NCBI GenBank assembly: GCA_020852255.1
Contig: JADZBD010000020.1
Coordinates: 57,700 to 121,699, forward strand
Source of the DNA: Bacteroidia bacterium
GTDB lineage: Bacteria; Bacteroidota; Bacteroidia; JADZBD01
Length of the DNA: 64,000 bases
Direction of reading: 5' to 3'
In this document: positions 16,442 to 24,138 of the stretch, one piece after another
How the letters are laid out: every line of letters begins with the position of its first letter
How positions within the stretch are numbered: the first letter of the stretch is position 1
Position numbers and translations under genes: made by a program
The notes under the pieces: model-generated
Database searches by the model: none
Seen by the model: only the letters and a program-made list of their open reading frames with translations
What the model was told of the DNA's origin: nothing

Positions 16442-16789
16442 TCAACGATGCAATTCCAGCCATTTCTGAGCAACATCCTCCCGTTCAAAAATTTTTGTGG
16501 GTACCAAAGGCCTGCTGATCCGGATATAGAGGCTGGCAATAAATCGGCTGAGCGGATTGGAGGTCACGATAGCAGTGGCAATCCGTGATTTTCCGGACAA
16601 TGCAGCAGCCTCGTCACGCGCCTCCGCAGTAATGGAGTAGGTAGCTCTTGCGTCAAATAGTACCAGCGCCTTCCGGCCTTCCGTTAGTCGCTCGGAAACC
16701 AGAAAATGATTCCGTATGTCGTCAATTTCCAGGTGAGCGCCTTCTGTGATTATAATCTTCAAAAGATTCATCGACGGATCATAGAACAT
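16442..16789 (-). CDS. DUF7793/STAS-like small protein
   Basis: A 115-residue protein from ATG 16789 (MFYDPSMNLLKIIIT). It shows the SpoIIAA/STAS-like alternating pattern of small Bacteroidota proteins in the DUF7793 group: GRKALVLFDARATYSITAEARDEAA, then IATAIVTSNPLSRFIASLYIRISRPLVPTKIF and a closing ALKWL-like EDVAQKWLELH. An upstream ATG at 16933 would add 48 residues that are basic and unlike the family. Proteins of this kind may bind lipids or act in partner-switch signalling; neither is shown here. It sits upstream of the TlpA-like gene on the same strand, with 88 bases between them. Confidence 0.7.
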   Translation of the reverse strand: MFYDPSMNLLKIIITEGAHLEIDDIRNHFLVSERLTEGRKALVLFDARATYSITAEARDEAAALSGKSRIATAIVTSNPLSRFIASLYIRISRPLVPTKIFEREDVAQKWLELHR

Positions 16790-16953
16790 CTTTGCTGTAG
16801 TTGTAAAAGCCTCTCTCACCTTACGAATTTCGACTCTTCTGATCTGCTGGATGCCGGTTAACCATAACTGGTCGTATTTCGACGATAACTGGCTGCTTTT
16901 CCTGGATAACTGGTTTGTACAAAAACAATTCATATCGTCTTAGATATCAGGAC

Positions 16954-16984
16954 TTTGAATTTCGATGTTTCATGCATATCTTTG
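16954..16984 (+). promoter_or_regulatory. Complete Bacteroidota promoter, TTTG-N19-TATCTTTG, leaderless
   Basis: TTTG at 16954-16957 and TATCTTTG at 16977-16984 are separated by exactly 19 bases, the classical -33/-7 arrangement of Bacteroidota. The ATG at 16989 begins four bases after the -7 box, so transcription should start on or beside the initiation codon. This excludes the in-frame ATG at 16965, which lies inside the promoter. Confidence 0.8.
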
Positions 16985-16988
16985 GGTT

Positions 16989-17657
16989 ATGCGAGAGGTG
17001 GTCTTTAGTGTTTTGCTTATGATTTTTTTTCCGGGCTTCGCGGGAGGCAACTTTTTTGAGCCTGCGCCCGGTAAATGTGTCTTGGGTTTGTCTGGTGGAT
17101 TATCCTTCTCCGCGAATGATTTTTCAAAGGAAGACGACGGACTCAAGCCGGGATTTATTGCGCGGGCTCATTTCCCTTCTTGCGGTTTTGTGAGTTTTGT
17201 ACTGGAATATAACCACCTTTTCTCCTATGATGTTTCTGCGGCCTGGGTCAATGTCTCAGCGCGTGACTATGACGCTCTGGTGAGTTTTGGTAACCAGTTT
17301 CAGGGTGGACCATCCTCTTTTTATGCTTTTACCGGGATGTCCGTTAAAACCTGGAATGCAACCTATACCGGCGTGGGCGAAAACAGAATCACACCGTTTT
17401 TTGTGACACCCGGAAGCAGTACCCGGTTGATTCGGTTTTGCGCAAATTTTGGAATCGCCCTTGAACGGAAAATCAGTGACCTTAGCCTCTTCGGAGATTT
17501 CAGATTTAGACTTTCTCCTGTTACGGAGAATGTGAAGGTGGAGATTATGGACATTATGTACACAGTCGGACTAAAATACAACTTCATTTACCGGAAAGAA
17601 GACCGATTCAAGAAGGAACGTTTTAGGTTGCCAGGAAATAAATACAATATTGACTAG
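16989..17657 (+). CDS. Exported outer-membrane beta-barrel protein
   Basis: A 222-residue protein with a signal peptide (MREVVFSVLLMIFFPGFAGG). The start at 16989 is fixed by the promoter that ends four bases upstream. The mature sequence alternates aromatic and small residues in strands separated by polar turns (CVLGLSGGLSFSAND, GFVSFVLEYNHLFSYD, SSFYAFTGMSVKTW, IRFCANFGIALERK, YTVGLKYNFIY), the appearance of an eight- to ten-stranded barrel. A basic tail of about 20 residues follows the last strand, which is unusual for a barrel inserted by BamA. Its role is unknown and it stands alone as a transcript. Confidence 0.7.
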   Translation: MREVVFSVLLMIFFPGFAGGNFFEPAPGKCVLGLSGGLSFSANDFSKEDDGLKPGFIARAHFPSCGFVSFVLEYNHLFSYDVSAAWVNVSARDYDALVSFGNQFQGGPSSFYAFTGMSVKTWNATYTGVGENRITPFFVTPGSSTRLIRFCANFGIALERKISDLSLFGDFRFRLSPVTENVKVEIMDIMYTVGLKYNFIYRKEDRFKKERFRLPGNKYNID

Positions 17658-17800
17658 TTGAATATCAAGAAGTTACGCTTAATACCCTCTGAAAAGCCCC
17701 ATCCTTTGCGGAAATCAACACCGGCAGGTTAATCATTCATTTTGGATGCGCCTGTTTATATGTGTAAATTAGTGATTGTAAAGAAGACAATCTTTCTGCC

Positions 17801-20362
17801 ATGCGCATAATTTCCCTCCTTTCGCTGCTTCTCCTCCTGTCCATCCCGGATTCTGTATGGTGCCAGCAACTTATGATCAATGAATATTCAGCCTCCAATG
17901 TCAGCCAGACCACGGATAACTTTGGTGACAATTCGGATTGGGTAGAGATCTACAATCCCGGCTCATCCTCTGTCTCACTCGTTGGTTACTATTTAAGTGA
18001 TAATGCAAACAATCCCACCAAATGGATGATCAACGGAGGCACGATTGGCGCGAACGGAGTAGTGCGGATTTGGTGCTCCGGAAGAAATATTCAGACCGGA
18101 ACGCTTCATGCCAATTTCAAATTGACGCAATGTAAACCAGAGGAAATAGTGCTTGCGAATCCTTCCGGTGTTATCCTGGATTCGCTAACCATGAAGCGGA
18201 CACAGACGAATCATTCCAGGGGGAGAACTACGAATGGGGCTGCCACATGGTCTGTTTTTATAACGCCAACACCCAACGCTGCGAATGCCGGCGCACAGTC
18301 TGATTATGTTACAAGACCAGGTATGAATGTGACCGCAGGCTTTTATGGGTCAGCACAGTCAGTTACAATTACGTGTCCAGACCCCAATGTGACCATTCGT
18401 TACACTACAAACGGGAACATGCCTACAGCCAGCTCTACCGCTTATACCGGACCGATCAATATTTCTGCTACAACGGTTTTACGGGCCAGGGCCTTTAGTT
18501 CGACTCCTAATACGCCGGCCAGTTTTGTGGAGAGCAATACCTATTTTATTAATTCTTCGCATACTATTCCTGTTCTCTCCATATTTGGTGACCAGGTTCA
18601 GACACTACTCAATGGGAATAGCATTACAGCAATTGCCGGCCTGGAGTATTTTGATAAAACAGGTCTCATCAAAACAGAGACGCAGGGAGAAACGAATGAA
18701 CACGGCAATGATTCCTGGGCATACAATCAGCGGGGCATTGACTTTGTTTCACGCGATGAGCACGGGTACAATTATGCATTGACCGATCAGATTTTCTCCA
18801 ACAAACCAAGAACAGAATTTCAGCGTATTATCATCAAAGCTGGGGCAAATGATAACTACCCCTTTGCTCCGTCCAATCCGCCTACTTCACCGGGAGGGGC
18901 ACACGTGCGCGATGCCTATGCTCACACGCTTTCACAGCTCGCACACATGCATATGGATGAGCGCACATCCGCTTTTTGTGTAGTGTACATCAACGGACAA
19001 TACTGGGGAGTGTACGATTACAGAGAGAAAGTGGATGATCATGATTTTACTGATTACTATTTTAATCAAAATGCCGCCAATCTGCAGTTTATAAAGTGCT
19101 GGGGTTGGACCTGGGAGGAATACGGTTCGCCCAATGCGATTCCAGCTTGGAACAATCTGGTGAATTTTATTATGTCGAATAATATGGGCGTAGCGGCAAA
19201 TTACAATTATGTTGACAGTCTCTATAATCTCAAATCACTTTGCGACTATTTCATTATGGGTTCGTATTCCACATGTGCTGACTGGCTCAACTGGAATACA
19301 GCATGGTGGAGAGGTTTGAATCCGGCCGGGAATCACAAGAAATGGAGATATACATTGTGGGATCTGGATGCTACCTGGGGGCATTATATCAATTATACCA
19401 GCATACCATCTCAGGATTCTACGGCACTCCCGTGTGATCCCAATGATTTGGGCGATCCCGGTGGGAATGGACACGTTCCGGTACTGAACAAACTTTTAAG
19501 CGAGAGTCAGACCTTCAAATCATATTATGTTAACCGGTACATTGATCTGCTTAATAATGGGTTGAGTTGCACAAGGGCGTTGGCGATCCTGGATAGTATG
19601 GTACAGGTGATCACTCCCGAAATGCCTCGTCAGATTCAACGTTGGGGCGGAAGTGTAGCTTCATGGAACAACAATGTGAGCGCCTTACGCAGTTTTATTG
19701 CGAACCGTTGCCAGTTGCTTTTTAACGCGTTTCTTGATCCGGATTGTTCTGACGATTTCGGTCCGTTGTCCGGTCCTTATCGTCTGGTACTGAATGTGGA
19801 TCCTCCCAACTCTGGAAATATTCAGCTGAATTCCACGCTGTATACTGCGTTCTCCTGGTCAGGAACATTCCTGGGTGGCCCCACGCAGAGTCTGCTTGCA
19901 ACTGCAAATTCTGGCTACGTTTTCAGCCACTGGGAGAATTTTGCCCTTCCCAATGTGATTCAAACGGATACGCTCGATTCGGCTGTAACTGTAATACTGG
20001 CGGCCAGCGACAGTATCGTTGCGCACTTTGTCCTCGATTCTATTACTACTCCGCCCCCTCCGCCGCCCCCTCCGCCGGTGAACCCTGCGGGCGCGTTTTA
20101 TATTCCAACTGCATTCTCACCGAATAACGATGGGAATAATGATTTCTTTCAGATTTACGGAGGCGATGTGAAGGAGTTTGAACTCATTATCTATGATCGC
20201 TGGGGAAATAAAATATTCTCCTCGACTGACCAATCGGCCGGCTGGAATGGAGAATACAAAGGTGACCCGGTGAATACCGGTATCTATGCCTATCAGATGA
20301 AAGTGAAATTCGGCAATGGTGACAGTTTGAATAAGAGCGGGAATATTGCCCTGATGAGGTAG
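17801..20362 (+). CDS. CotH-kinase family protein exported by type IX secretion (type B tail)
   Basis: An 853-residue multidomain exported protein. In order: signal peptide (1-22), lamin-tail domain (about 23-140), chitobiase C-terminal-like domain (about 170-245, VTIRYTTNGNMPTASSTAYTGP), and CotH kinase domain (about 255-620). Next come a divergent beta-repeat (about 660-745, LLATANSGYVFSHWENF), a proline linker, and a CHU_C sorting domain (about 765-853, FIPTAFSPNNDGNNDFF). The CotH core keeps WGVYDYREKVDDHDF and WRYTLWDLDATWGHY, where the acidic residues would bind metal and ATP. CotH proteins phosphorylate secreted proteins; the target is unknown. It is followed one base later by a PorP/SprF gene, the standard partner of type B cargo. 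Confidence 0.9.
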   Translation: MRIISLLSLLLLLSIPDSVWCQQLMINEYSASNVSQTTDNFGDNSDWVEIYNPGSSSVSLVGYYLSDNANNPTKWMINGGTIGANGVVRIWCSGRNIQTGTLHANFKLTQCKPEEIVLANPSGVILDSLTMKRTQTNHSRGRTTNGAATWSVFITPTPNAANAGAQSDYVTRPGMNVTAGFYGSAQSVTITCPDPNVTIRYTTNGNMPTASSTAYTGPINISATTVLRARAFSSTPNTPASFVESNTYFINSSHTIPVLSIFGDQVQTLLNGNSITAIAGLEYFDKTGLIKTETQGETNEHGNDSWAYNQRGIDFVSRDEHGYNYALTDQIFSNKPRTEFQRIIIKAGANDNYPFAPSNPPTSPGGAHVRDAYAHTLSQLAHMHMDERTSAFCVVYINGQYWGVYDYREKVDDHDFTDYYFNQNAANLQFIKCWGWTWEEYGSPNAIPAWNNLVNFIMSNNMGVAANYNYVDSLYNLKSLCDYFIMGSYSTCADWLNWNTAWWRGLNPAGNHKKWRYTLWDLDATWGHYINYTSIPSQDSTALPCDPNDLGDPGGNGHVPVLNKLLSESQTFKSYYVNRYIDLLNNGLSCTRALAILDSMVQVITPEMPRQIQRWGGSVASWNNNVSALRSFIANRCQLLFNAFLDPDCSDDFGPLSGPYRLVLNVDPPNSGNIQLNSTLYTAFSWSGTFLGGPTQSLLATANSGYVFSHWENFALPNVIQTDTLDSAVTVILAASDSIVAHFVLDSITTPPPPPPPPPVNPAGAFYIPTAFSPNNDGNNDFFQIYGGDVKEFELIIYDRWGNKIFSSTDQSAGWNGEYKGDPVNTGIYAYQMKVKFGNGDSLNKSGNIALMR

Positions 20363-20363
20363 G

Positions 20364-21401
20364 ATGAAAAAACTGCTCCCTGTTGTTTTTTGTATCTGGG
20401 CGATGCTTTCTTCCCGTGCGCAGGATATTCATTTTTCACAGTTCAGAAACGCTCCCTTATTCGTGAATCCTGCCTACGCCGGAGACTTTCCGGGCCGGGT
20501 AAGAGCCGTTATGAATTACCGGAATCAATGGGTGGCTGCAGGAGCACCCTTCAAGACCTTTGCAGCTTCCTTCGACATGCCGGTATACCGGATGAAAAAA
20601 AAGGGTAGTCTTCTGGGTGGTGGCTTGTCGTTTTATTCCGACCGTGCAGGCGACATCAACATCCGAAATAACAGTATCCAGCTTTCTGCTTCCGGAGTTA
20701 TTATGTTGAGCCGGCGGACGAAGCTGGGAATGGGATTGCAGGGTGGTGCCGGAAATCATTCGGCTGACTACAGTGAGCTTCTGTGGGGAAATCAGTATAC
20801 CGGCACAGGGCAGGGGTACGACCCCGCTCTCCCGAACAATGAAACCGGAGGTACTAACTCATACTGGTACCCTGATTTTTCTGCTGGTGTTTTTTATGAG
20901 TACAATAACAGCGAGTTCAGCTTTTCCGGGAGAGAGATGTTTTTTATCAATGCTGGTGCCACGGTTTTTCATGTTAACACCCCGGATTGGTCTTTTTCCA
21001 ATTCCACTGATAAATTATTTATGAAATACCTCGGACATCTTAATATGAGATACGACTTTAAAGGAACCGCCTGGGGCGTGCTGCCTTCTCTTCTTTTTCA
21101 AATGCAGGGACCACACCAGGAACTGAATCTCGGAATGCTTGTACGTTACCGCCTGAATCAGGCTACAAAGATTACAGGATTCAAATCTGAGAATGCCGTA
21201 TACTTTGGCGCATATTACCGCCACAAAGATGCTGTAATACCTCAGTTCTTTTTTGAAATGGCCGACTACAGCATCGGCATCTCTTACGATGTGAACATCA
21301 GCTCCTACCGTTCTGCTTCCAATATGCGGGGTGGATTCGAGATATCGCTTAAATACAATAACCTAACGGATGCCGTGTTCAAGCGGGAAAGCTTTAATTA
21401 A
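20364..21401 (+). CDS. PorP/SprF family type IX secretion membrane protein
   Basis: A 345-residue outer-membrane protein with a signal peptide ending at SSRA. It has the family signature near the N-terminus (QDIHFSQFRNAPLFVNPAYAGDFPGRVRAVMNYRNQW) and a glycine- and aromatic-rich barrel through to the C-terminus. PorP/SprF proteins hold T9SS type B cargo at the cell surface, where the CHU_C domain of the cargo is bound. The gene begins one base after the stop of the CotH protein that carries exactly such a tail, so the two form a cargo-anchor pair. Core T9SS genes (porK-N, sov) are not in this window. Confidence 0.93.
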   Translation: MKKLLPVVFCIWAMLSSRAQDIHFSQFRNAPLFVNPAYAGDFPGRVRAVMNYRNQWVAAGAPFKTFAASFDMPVYRMKKKGSLLGGGLSFYSDRAGDINIRNNSIQLSASGVIMLSRRTKLGMGLQGGAGNHSADYSELLWGNQYTGTGQGYDPALPNNETGGTNSYWYPDFSAGVFYEYNNSEFSFSGREMFFINAGATVFHVNTPDWSFSNSTDKLFMKYLGHLNMRYDFKGTAWGVLPSLLFQMQGPHQELNLGMLVRYRLNQATKITGFKSENAVYFGAYYRHKDAVIPQFFFEMADYSIGISYDVNISSYRSASNMRGGFEISLKYNNLTDAVFKRESFN

Positions 21402-21406
21402 TCCAG

Positions 21407-22591
21407 TTACCCCAGAATCTTCTTTATAGCCCCGGCCAGGTATTCATACTGGCTGATATGATTATATGCCTGGGCAGATATTCTGATGTGCGCACGGGGG
21501 GCATCCTTCGGAAACACGAATACCGGAACCTCAATGCCGTATTCGCGGAAAAGACGCTCCTGTACAGGGTGCACGTAATTGAATCCGTGCGGAGGAAGAG
21601 GAGTATCACACAAGGGAATTGTGCTAAGATGTCCGATCATAGAATCAGGTGCCGGAGCTTTTGCTCCAAGTGTGGATAAAATCATGTTTCTTCCAGCAAG
21701 CACAAGGTCCCTGTTCCGCTTTCGAAGTGCCTGCCATCCTCCGGGTAACAGGTTTCCCATCGTTGTAATGGCTTCCGGAATGCAGAGCATGGCGGAATAA
21801 TCGTCCGTTCCGGGCCAAAAGAAACGTCTGACCCAATCCGGACTCCGGTCGTAGACATGGCTCCATTGCAGCGGGTGAATAGCATCCTGACAGGAAGGAT
21901 GAACCCATAAAATGGCAGAACCTTTTGGAGAGCAAATCCACTTGTGCGCATTTCCGGTGTAGTAATCACAGCCAATGGATTCAATGTTCAGATCCAGCAT
22001 ACCGGGCGCGTGTGCTCCGTCAATAAATACAGCAATTCCCTTTTCTTTGAATCGTCGTGTTATTTCTTTTACCGGATAAATAAGTCCCGTAGAGGAGGTA
22101 ATGTGATCAATAAAAAGCATACGGGTAGCCGGACCAATCGCTGCGGTAAGCGTGGAAATAAGTTCCTCTTCCGAATTCAGCGGCCAGGGTATTTTAACCG
22201 GCCGAATGGAATAACCGCGTTCCTCTGCATACCGCTGCCAGGTATTGAAGCAGGCTCCGTAAATATGTGAATGAAAGAGTACCTCATCTCCTTTCCCCAG
22301 ACGCAGGCTGCGAATAACCGTATTCACGCCCATCGTAGTGTTCTTGACCAATACCAGATTGTCAGGACCGGCTCCGAGAAAGCTGGCTGCACTTTCCCTC
22401 GCTTGATCCCACATGGATTCCAGTTCCCGGATGAAAAATCGTACAGGCTCAGACTCCGTTCTGCGGCGAATCATTTCTTGTTTCTTCAGAACAGCAACCG
22501 GAGTGGCGCCAAACGATCCATGGTTCAGGAATGTAATCTCCGGATCGAGTGCCCAGGAATGGAAAAGATCAGAATAAACAGGGCGCTTCAT
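21407..22591 (-). CDS. Class V aminotransferase, isopenicillin-N-epimerase-like
   Basis: A 394-residue PLP enzyme of fold type I. It opens with FLNHGSFGATP, the hallmark of the isopenicillin N epimerase-like branch. It has the DxA(H)xxG cofactor pocket (FIDGAHAPGMLD) and the Schiff-base lysine in NAHKWICSPKG. This branch includes epimerases, cysteine desulfurase-like proteins and ergothioneine-type C-S lyases, so the exact reaction is open. Its ATG overlaps the siaC stop by four bases, making it the last gene of the siaB-siaC operon. No biosynthetic cluster surrounds it. Confidence 0.88.
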   Translation of the reverse strand: MKRPVYSDLFHSWALDPEITFLNHGSFGATPVAVLKKQEMIRRRTESEPVRFFIRELESMWDQARESAASFLGAGPDNLVLVKNTTMGVNTVIRSLRLGKGDEVLFHSHIYGACFNTWQRYAEERGYSIRPVKIPWPLNSEEELISTLTAAIGPATRMLFIDHITSSTGLIYPVKEITRRFKEKGIAVFIDGAHAPGMLDLNIESIGCDYYTGNAHKWICSPKGSAILWVHPSCQDAIHPLQWSHVYDRSPDWVRRFFWPGTDDYSAMLCIPEAITTMGNLLPGGWQALRKRNRDLVLAGRNMILSTLGAKAPAPDSMIGHLSTIPLCDTPLPPHGFNYVHPVQERLFREYGIEVPVFVFPKDAPRAHIRISAQAYNHISQYEYLAGAIKKILG

Positions 22592-22998
22592 TGCCCCTCT
22601 TCGATACGGAATTTCAGTTTCACCAGCTTGGCCAGTTCTTCGCCATTTTCTTTCATATCCTCATCACCCGCCTCATACAACCAGAGTATGGTCACCGAAG
22701 TAGCGTTGGCTGAAAGGGATTCGATCTTTTTAAGAATATCATATACGAACTTGAGCGAGGTAGAGTTGAGGTAGTCGAACGCAAATGTAAAAAGCAGATC
22801 CTTGCTGTACGCATCCCCTTTGTCAGACTTCATGTAATAGAGCACCTTGCTATAGTTATCCAGCCATTCCAGCACAGGTTGAAAAAATTTTCGGGCGTTC
22901 TCCGGCCGCGATTCTCCGCGAATCTCCAGTGTGTCAGAAAACGGATCCAGATGAATCAGCGGGGAAAATTCCGTGGCTTCAATATGTAGTTTTTCCAT
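22588..22998 (-). CDS. siaC: SiaC family regulatory phosphoprotein (DUF1987)
   Basis: A 136-residue single-domain protein matching SiaC/DUF1987: EATEFSPLIHLDPFSDTLEIRGESRPENARKFF, PVLEWLDNYS and a FAFDYLNSTSLKFVYDIL segment. In Pseudomonas aeruginosa SiaC is phosphorylated by the kinase SiaB, dephosphorylated by the PP2C phosphatase SiaA, and in its unphosphorylated form activates the cyclase SiaD. The Ser/Thr run at residues 79-81 lies where the phosphoacceptor is expected. SiaB is encoded four bases upstream. No GGDEF protein is nearby, so the partner here is unknown, as is usual in Bacteroidota. Confidence 0.88.
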   Translation of the reverse strand: MEKLHIEATEFSPLIHLDPFSDTLEIRGESRPENARKFFQPVLEWLDNYSKVLYYMKSDKGDAYSKDLLFTFAFDYLNSTSLKFVYDILKKIESLSANATSVTILWLYEAGDEDMKENGEELAKLVKLKFRIEEGQ

Positions 22999-23002
22999 AA
23001 TG

Positions 23003-23572
23003 TCAGGCTGCTAATTTGATGCGTATGTAAAAGAACGAGGTGTGAGGCAATTCCTCAAAGTAGTGATCCACAAAGTTTCCCTTCCGACGGGCCATGAGAA
23101 TAAGCCCTAATCCAGCTCCCTTTGCCCGTGCGCGTGCAGGAAGTAAAAGCGTCTCCAGAAATTCACGGTCCAGTTCCTCTGCGTTCAGGGTATGGAGTAT
23201 CTCCAGTCTTTTACGGAGATGAAACGCGTCCTCACGACTGATCGAATTCCCTGCCGTAATACAATAATGGTTTCCCTCTACAGTCAGAGACAATAAGGCC
23301 ATGTTTTTATCCGCAGGATGGAAGGAATAATAATTGCGGATATTATCAAAACATTCCACCGCCATGGAATAGGCGCGCTTTGCGGAATTTAATTCCGCTC
23401 CCCTTTCTCCAAGATATGTTTTCATCTCCTGAAGGGTGGCATTGAGCCGCCCGGAATCATAACTGCCAAAGTATCCGATAGCAGCATCCGGGGCGGGAAG
23501 TTGGGAGATAAATTCTTCGAAACGGGTACCCCCGGAAAGATCGCGGAAATAAATGTCAGTTAAGACGTTCAT
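23003..23572 (-). CDS. siaB: SiaB family protein kinase (DUF6272)
   Basis: A 189-residue protein of the SiaB family, a histidine-kinase-like ATPase fold that acts as a Ser/Thr kinase on SiaC. The N-box is readable as AVECFDNIRNYYSF (about 71-84) and the G-box as AKGAGLGLILMARR (about 150-163), so the ATP site looks intact. It is first in an operon with siaC (four-base gap) and the class V aminotransferase. It is divergent from the GNAT gene at 23617, with a promoter region of about 45 bases shared between them. Confidence 0.85.
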   Translation of the reverse strand: MNVLTDIYFRDLSGGTRFEEFISQLPAPDAAIGYFGSYDSGRLNATLQEMKTYLGERGAELNSAKRAYSMAVECFDNIRNYYSFHPADKNMALLSLTVEGNHYCITAGNSISREDAFHLRKRLEILHTLNAEELDREFLETLLLPARARAKGAGLGLILMARRKGNFVDHYFEELPHTSFFYIRIKLAA

Positions 23573-23603
23573 CTTCAGACAGTAAGGACGTTTAATTAAT
23601 GAC

Positions 23604-23611
23604 TAAATTAG
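23604..23611 (+). promoter_or_regulatory. Probable -7 element for the GNAT gene (TAAATTAG)
   Basis: TAAATTAG differs from TAnnTTTG at one base and ends five bases before the ATG at 23617. It repeats the short promoter-to-start spacing seen at 2410, 16989 and 58304, and argues against the in-frame ATG at 23599. Confidence 0.35.
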
Positions 23612-23616
23612 CAAAA

Positions 23617-24138
23617 ATGATCAAAGGGGGAAACATTTTTTTAAGGGCCCTTGAACCCTCTGATGTAGACGCACTGTACCAGTGGGAAAATGACCCAGAG
23701 GTCTGGCGGGTGAGTAATACACTAACACCCTGGTCAAGACATGTGCTGGAACAATACATCCTCTCTTCTCATCAGGATATCTATTCCACCCGGCAGTTAC
23801 GCCTGGTTATCTGTTCGATAAACGACCAGAGCCGATTGGGCTGTATCGATCTTTTTGATTTCGAGCCGGCGCACTTACGGGCAGGGGTAGGCGTACTCAT
23901 CTCCAGAGAGGCCAGAGGCAGGGGAATTGGTGCAGAGTCACTGGATTTGCTGGTGGAATACGCATTTAAGGTACTCGGACTTCGGCAACTTTATGCAGGA
24001 GTTACAGCAGATAATATTCCGAGTCAGAAACTGTTCGAATCGGGCGGATTTGTTCAAACAGGTCTTAAAAAGCAATGGATTAGAACTGCGGAAGGATATG
24101 TGAATGAGATTTTCTATCAACGGCTCCGGAATGAGTAA
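23617..24138 (+). CDS. GNAT family N-acetyltransferase, RimJ/RimL-like
   Basis: A 173-residue acetyltransferase using acetyl-CoA. The start at 23617 gives MIKGGNIFLRALEPSDVDALYQWENDPEVW, the usual beginning of this group; ATG at 23599 would add six residues and overlap the likely -7 box. The acetyl-CoA loop is readable as SREARGRGIGAESLDLLVEYA and the C-terminal half as GVTADNIPSQKLFESGGFVQTG, both typical of RimJ/RimL and spermidine-type enzymes. Its last eight bases overlap the cytochrome gene, so they share a transcript. The substrate is unknown. Confidence 0.88.
   Translation: MIKGGNIFLRALEPSDVDALYQWENDPEVWRVSNTLTPWSRHVLEQYILSSHQDIYSTRQLRLVICSINDQSRLGCIDLFDFEPAHLRAGVGVLISREARGRGIGAESLDLLVEYAFKVLGLRQLYAGVTADNIPSQKLFESGGFVQTGLKKQWIRTAEGYVNEIFYQRLRNE

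Noticed and set aside
16790..16933. An N-terminal extension of the DUF7793 protein from the upstream ATG.
   Set aside because: The 48 extra residues are basic, unlike the family, and no promoter-like element lies before that ATG.
23003..23572. An anti-sigma factor for the ECF sigma factor (the SiaB fold resembles RsbW-type kinases).
   Set aside because: The sigma factor is 18 kb away, and the SiaB gene is paired with SiaC, which matches the known SiaB-SiaC system.
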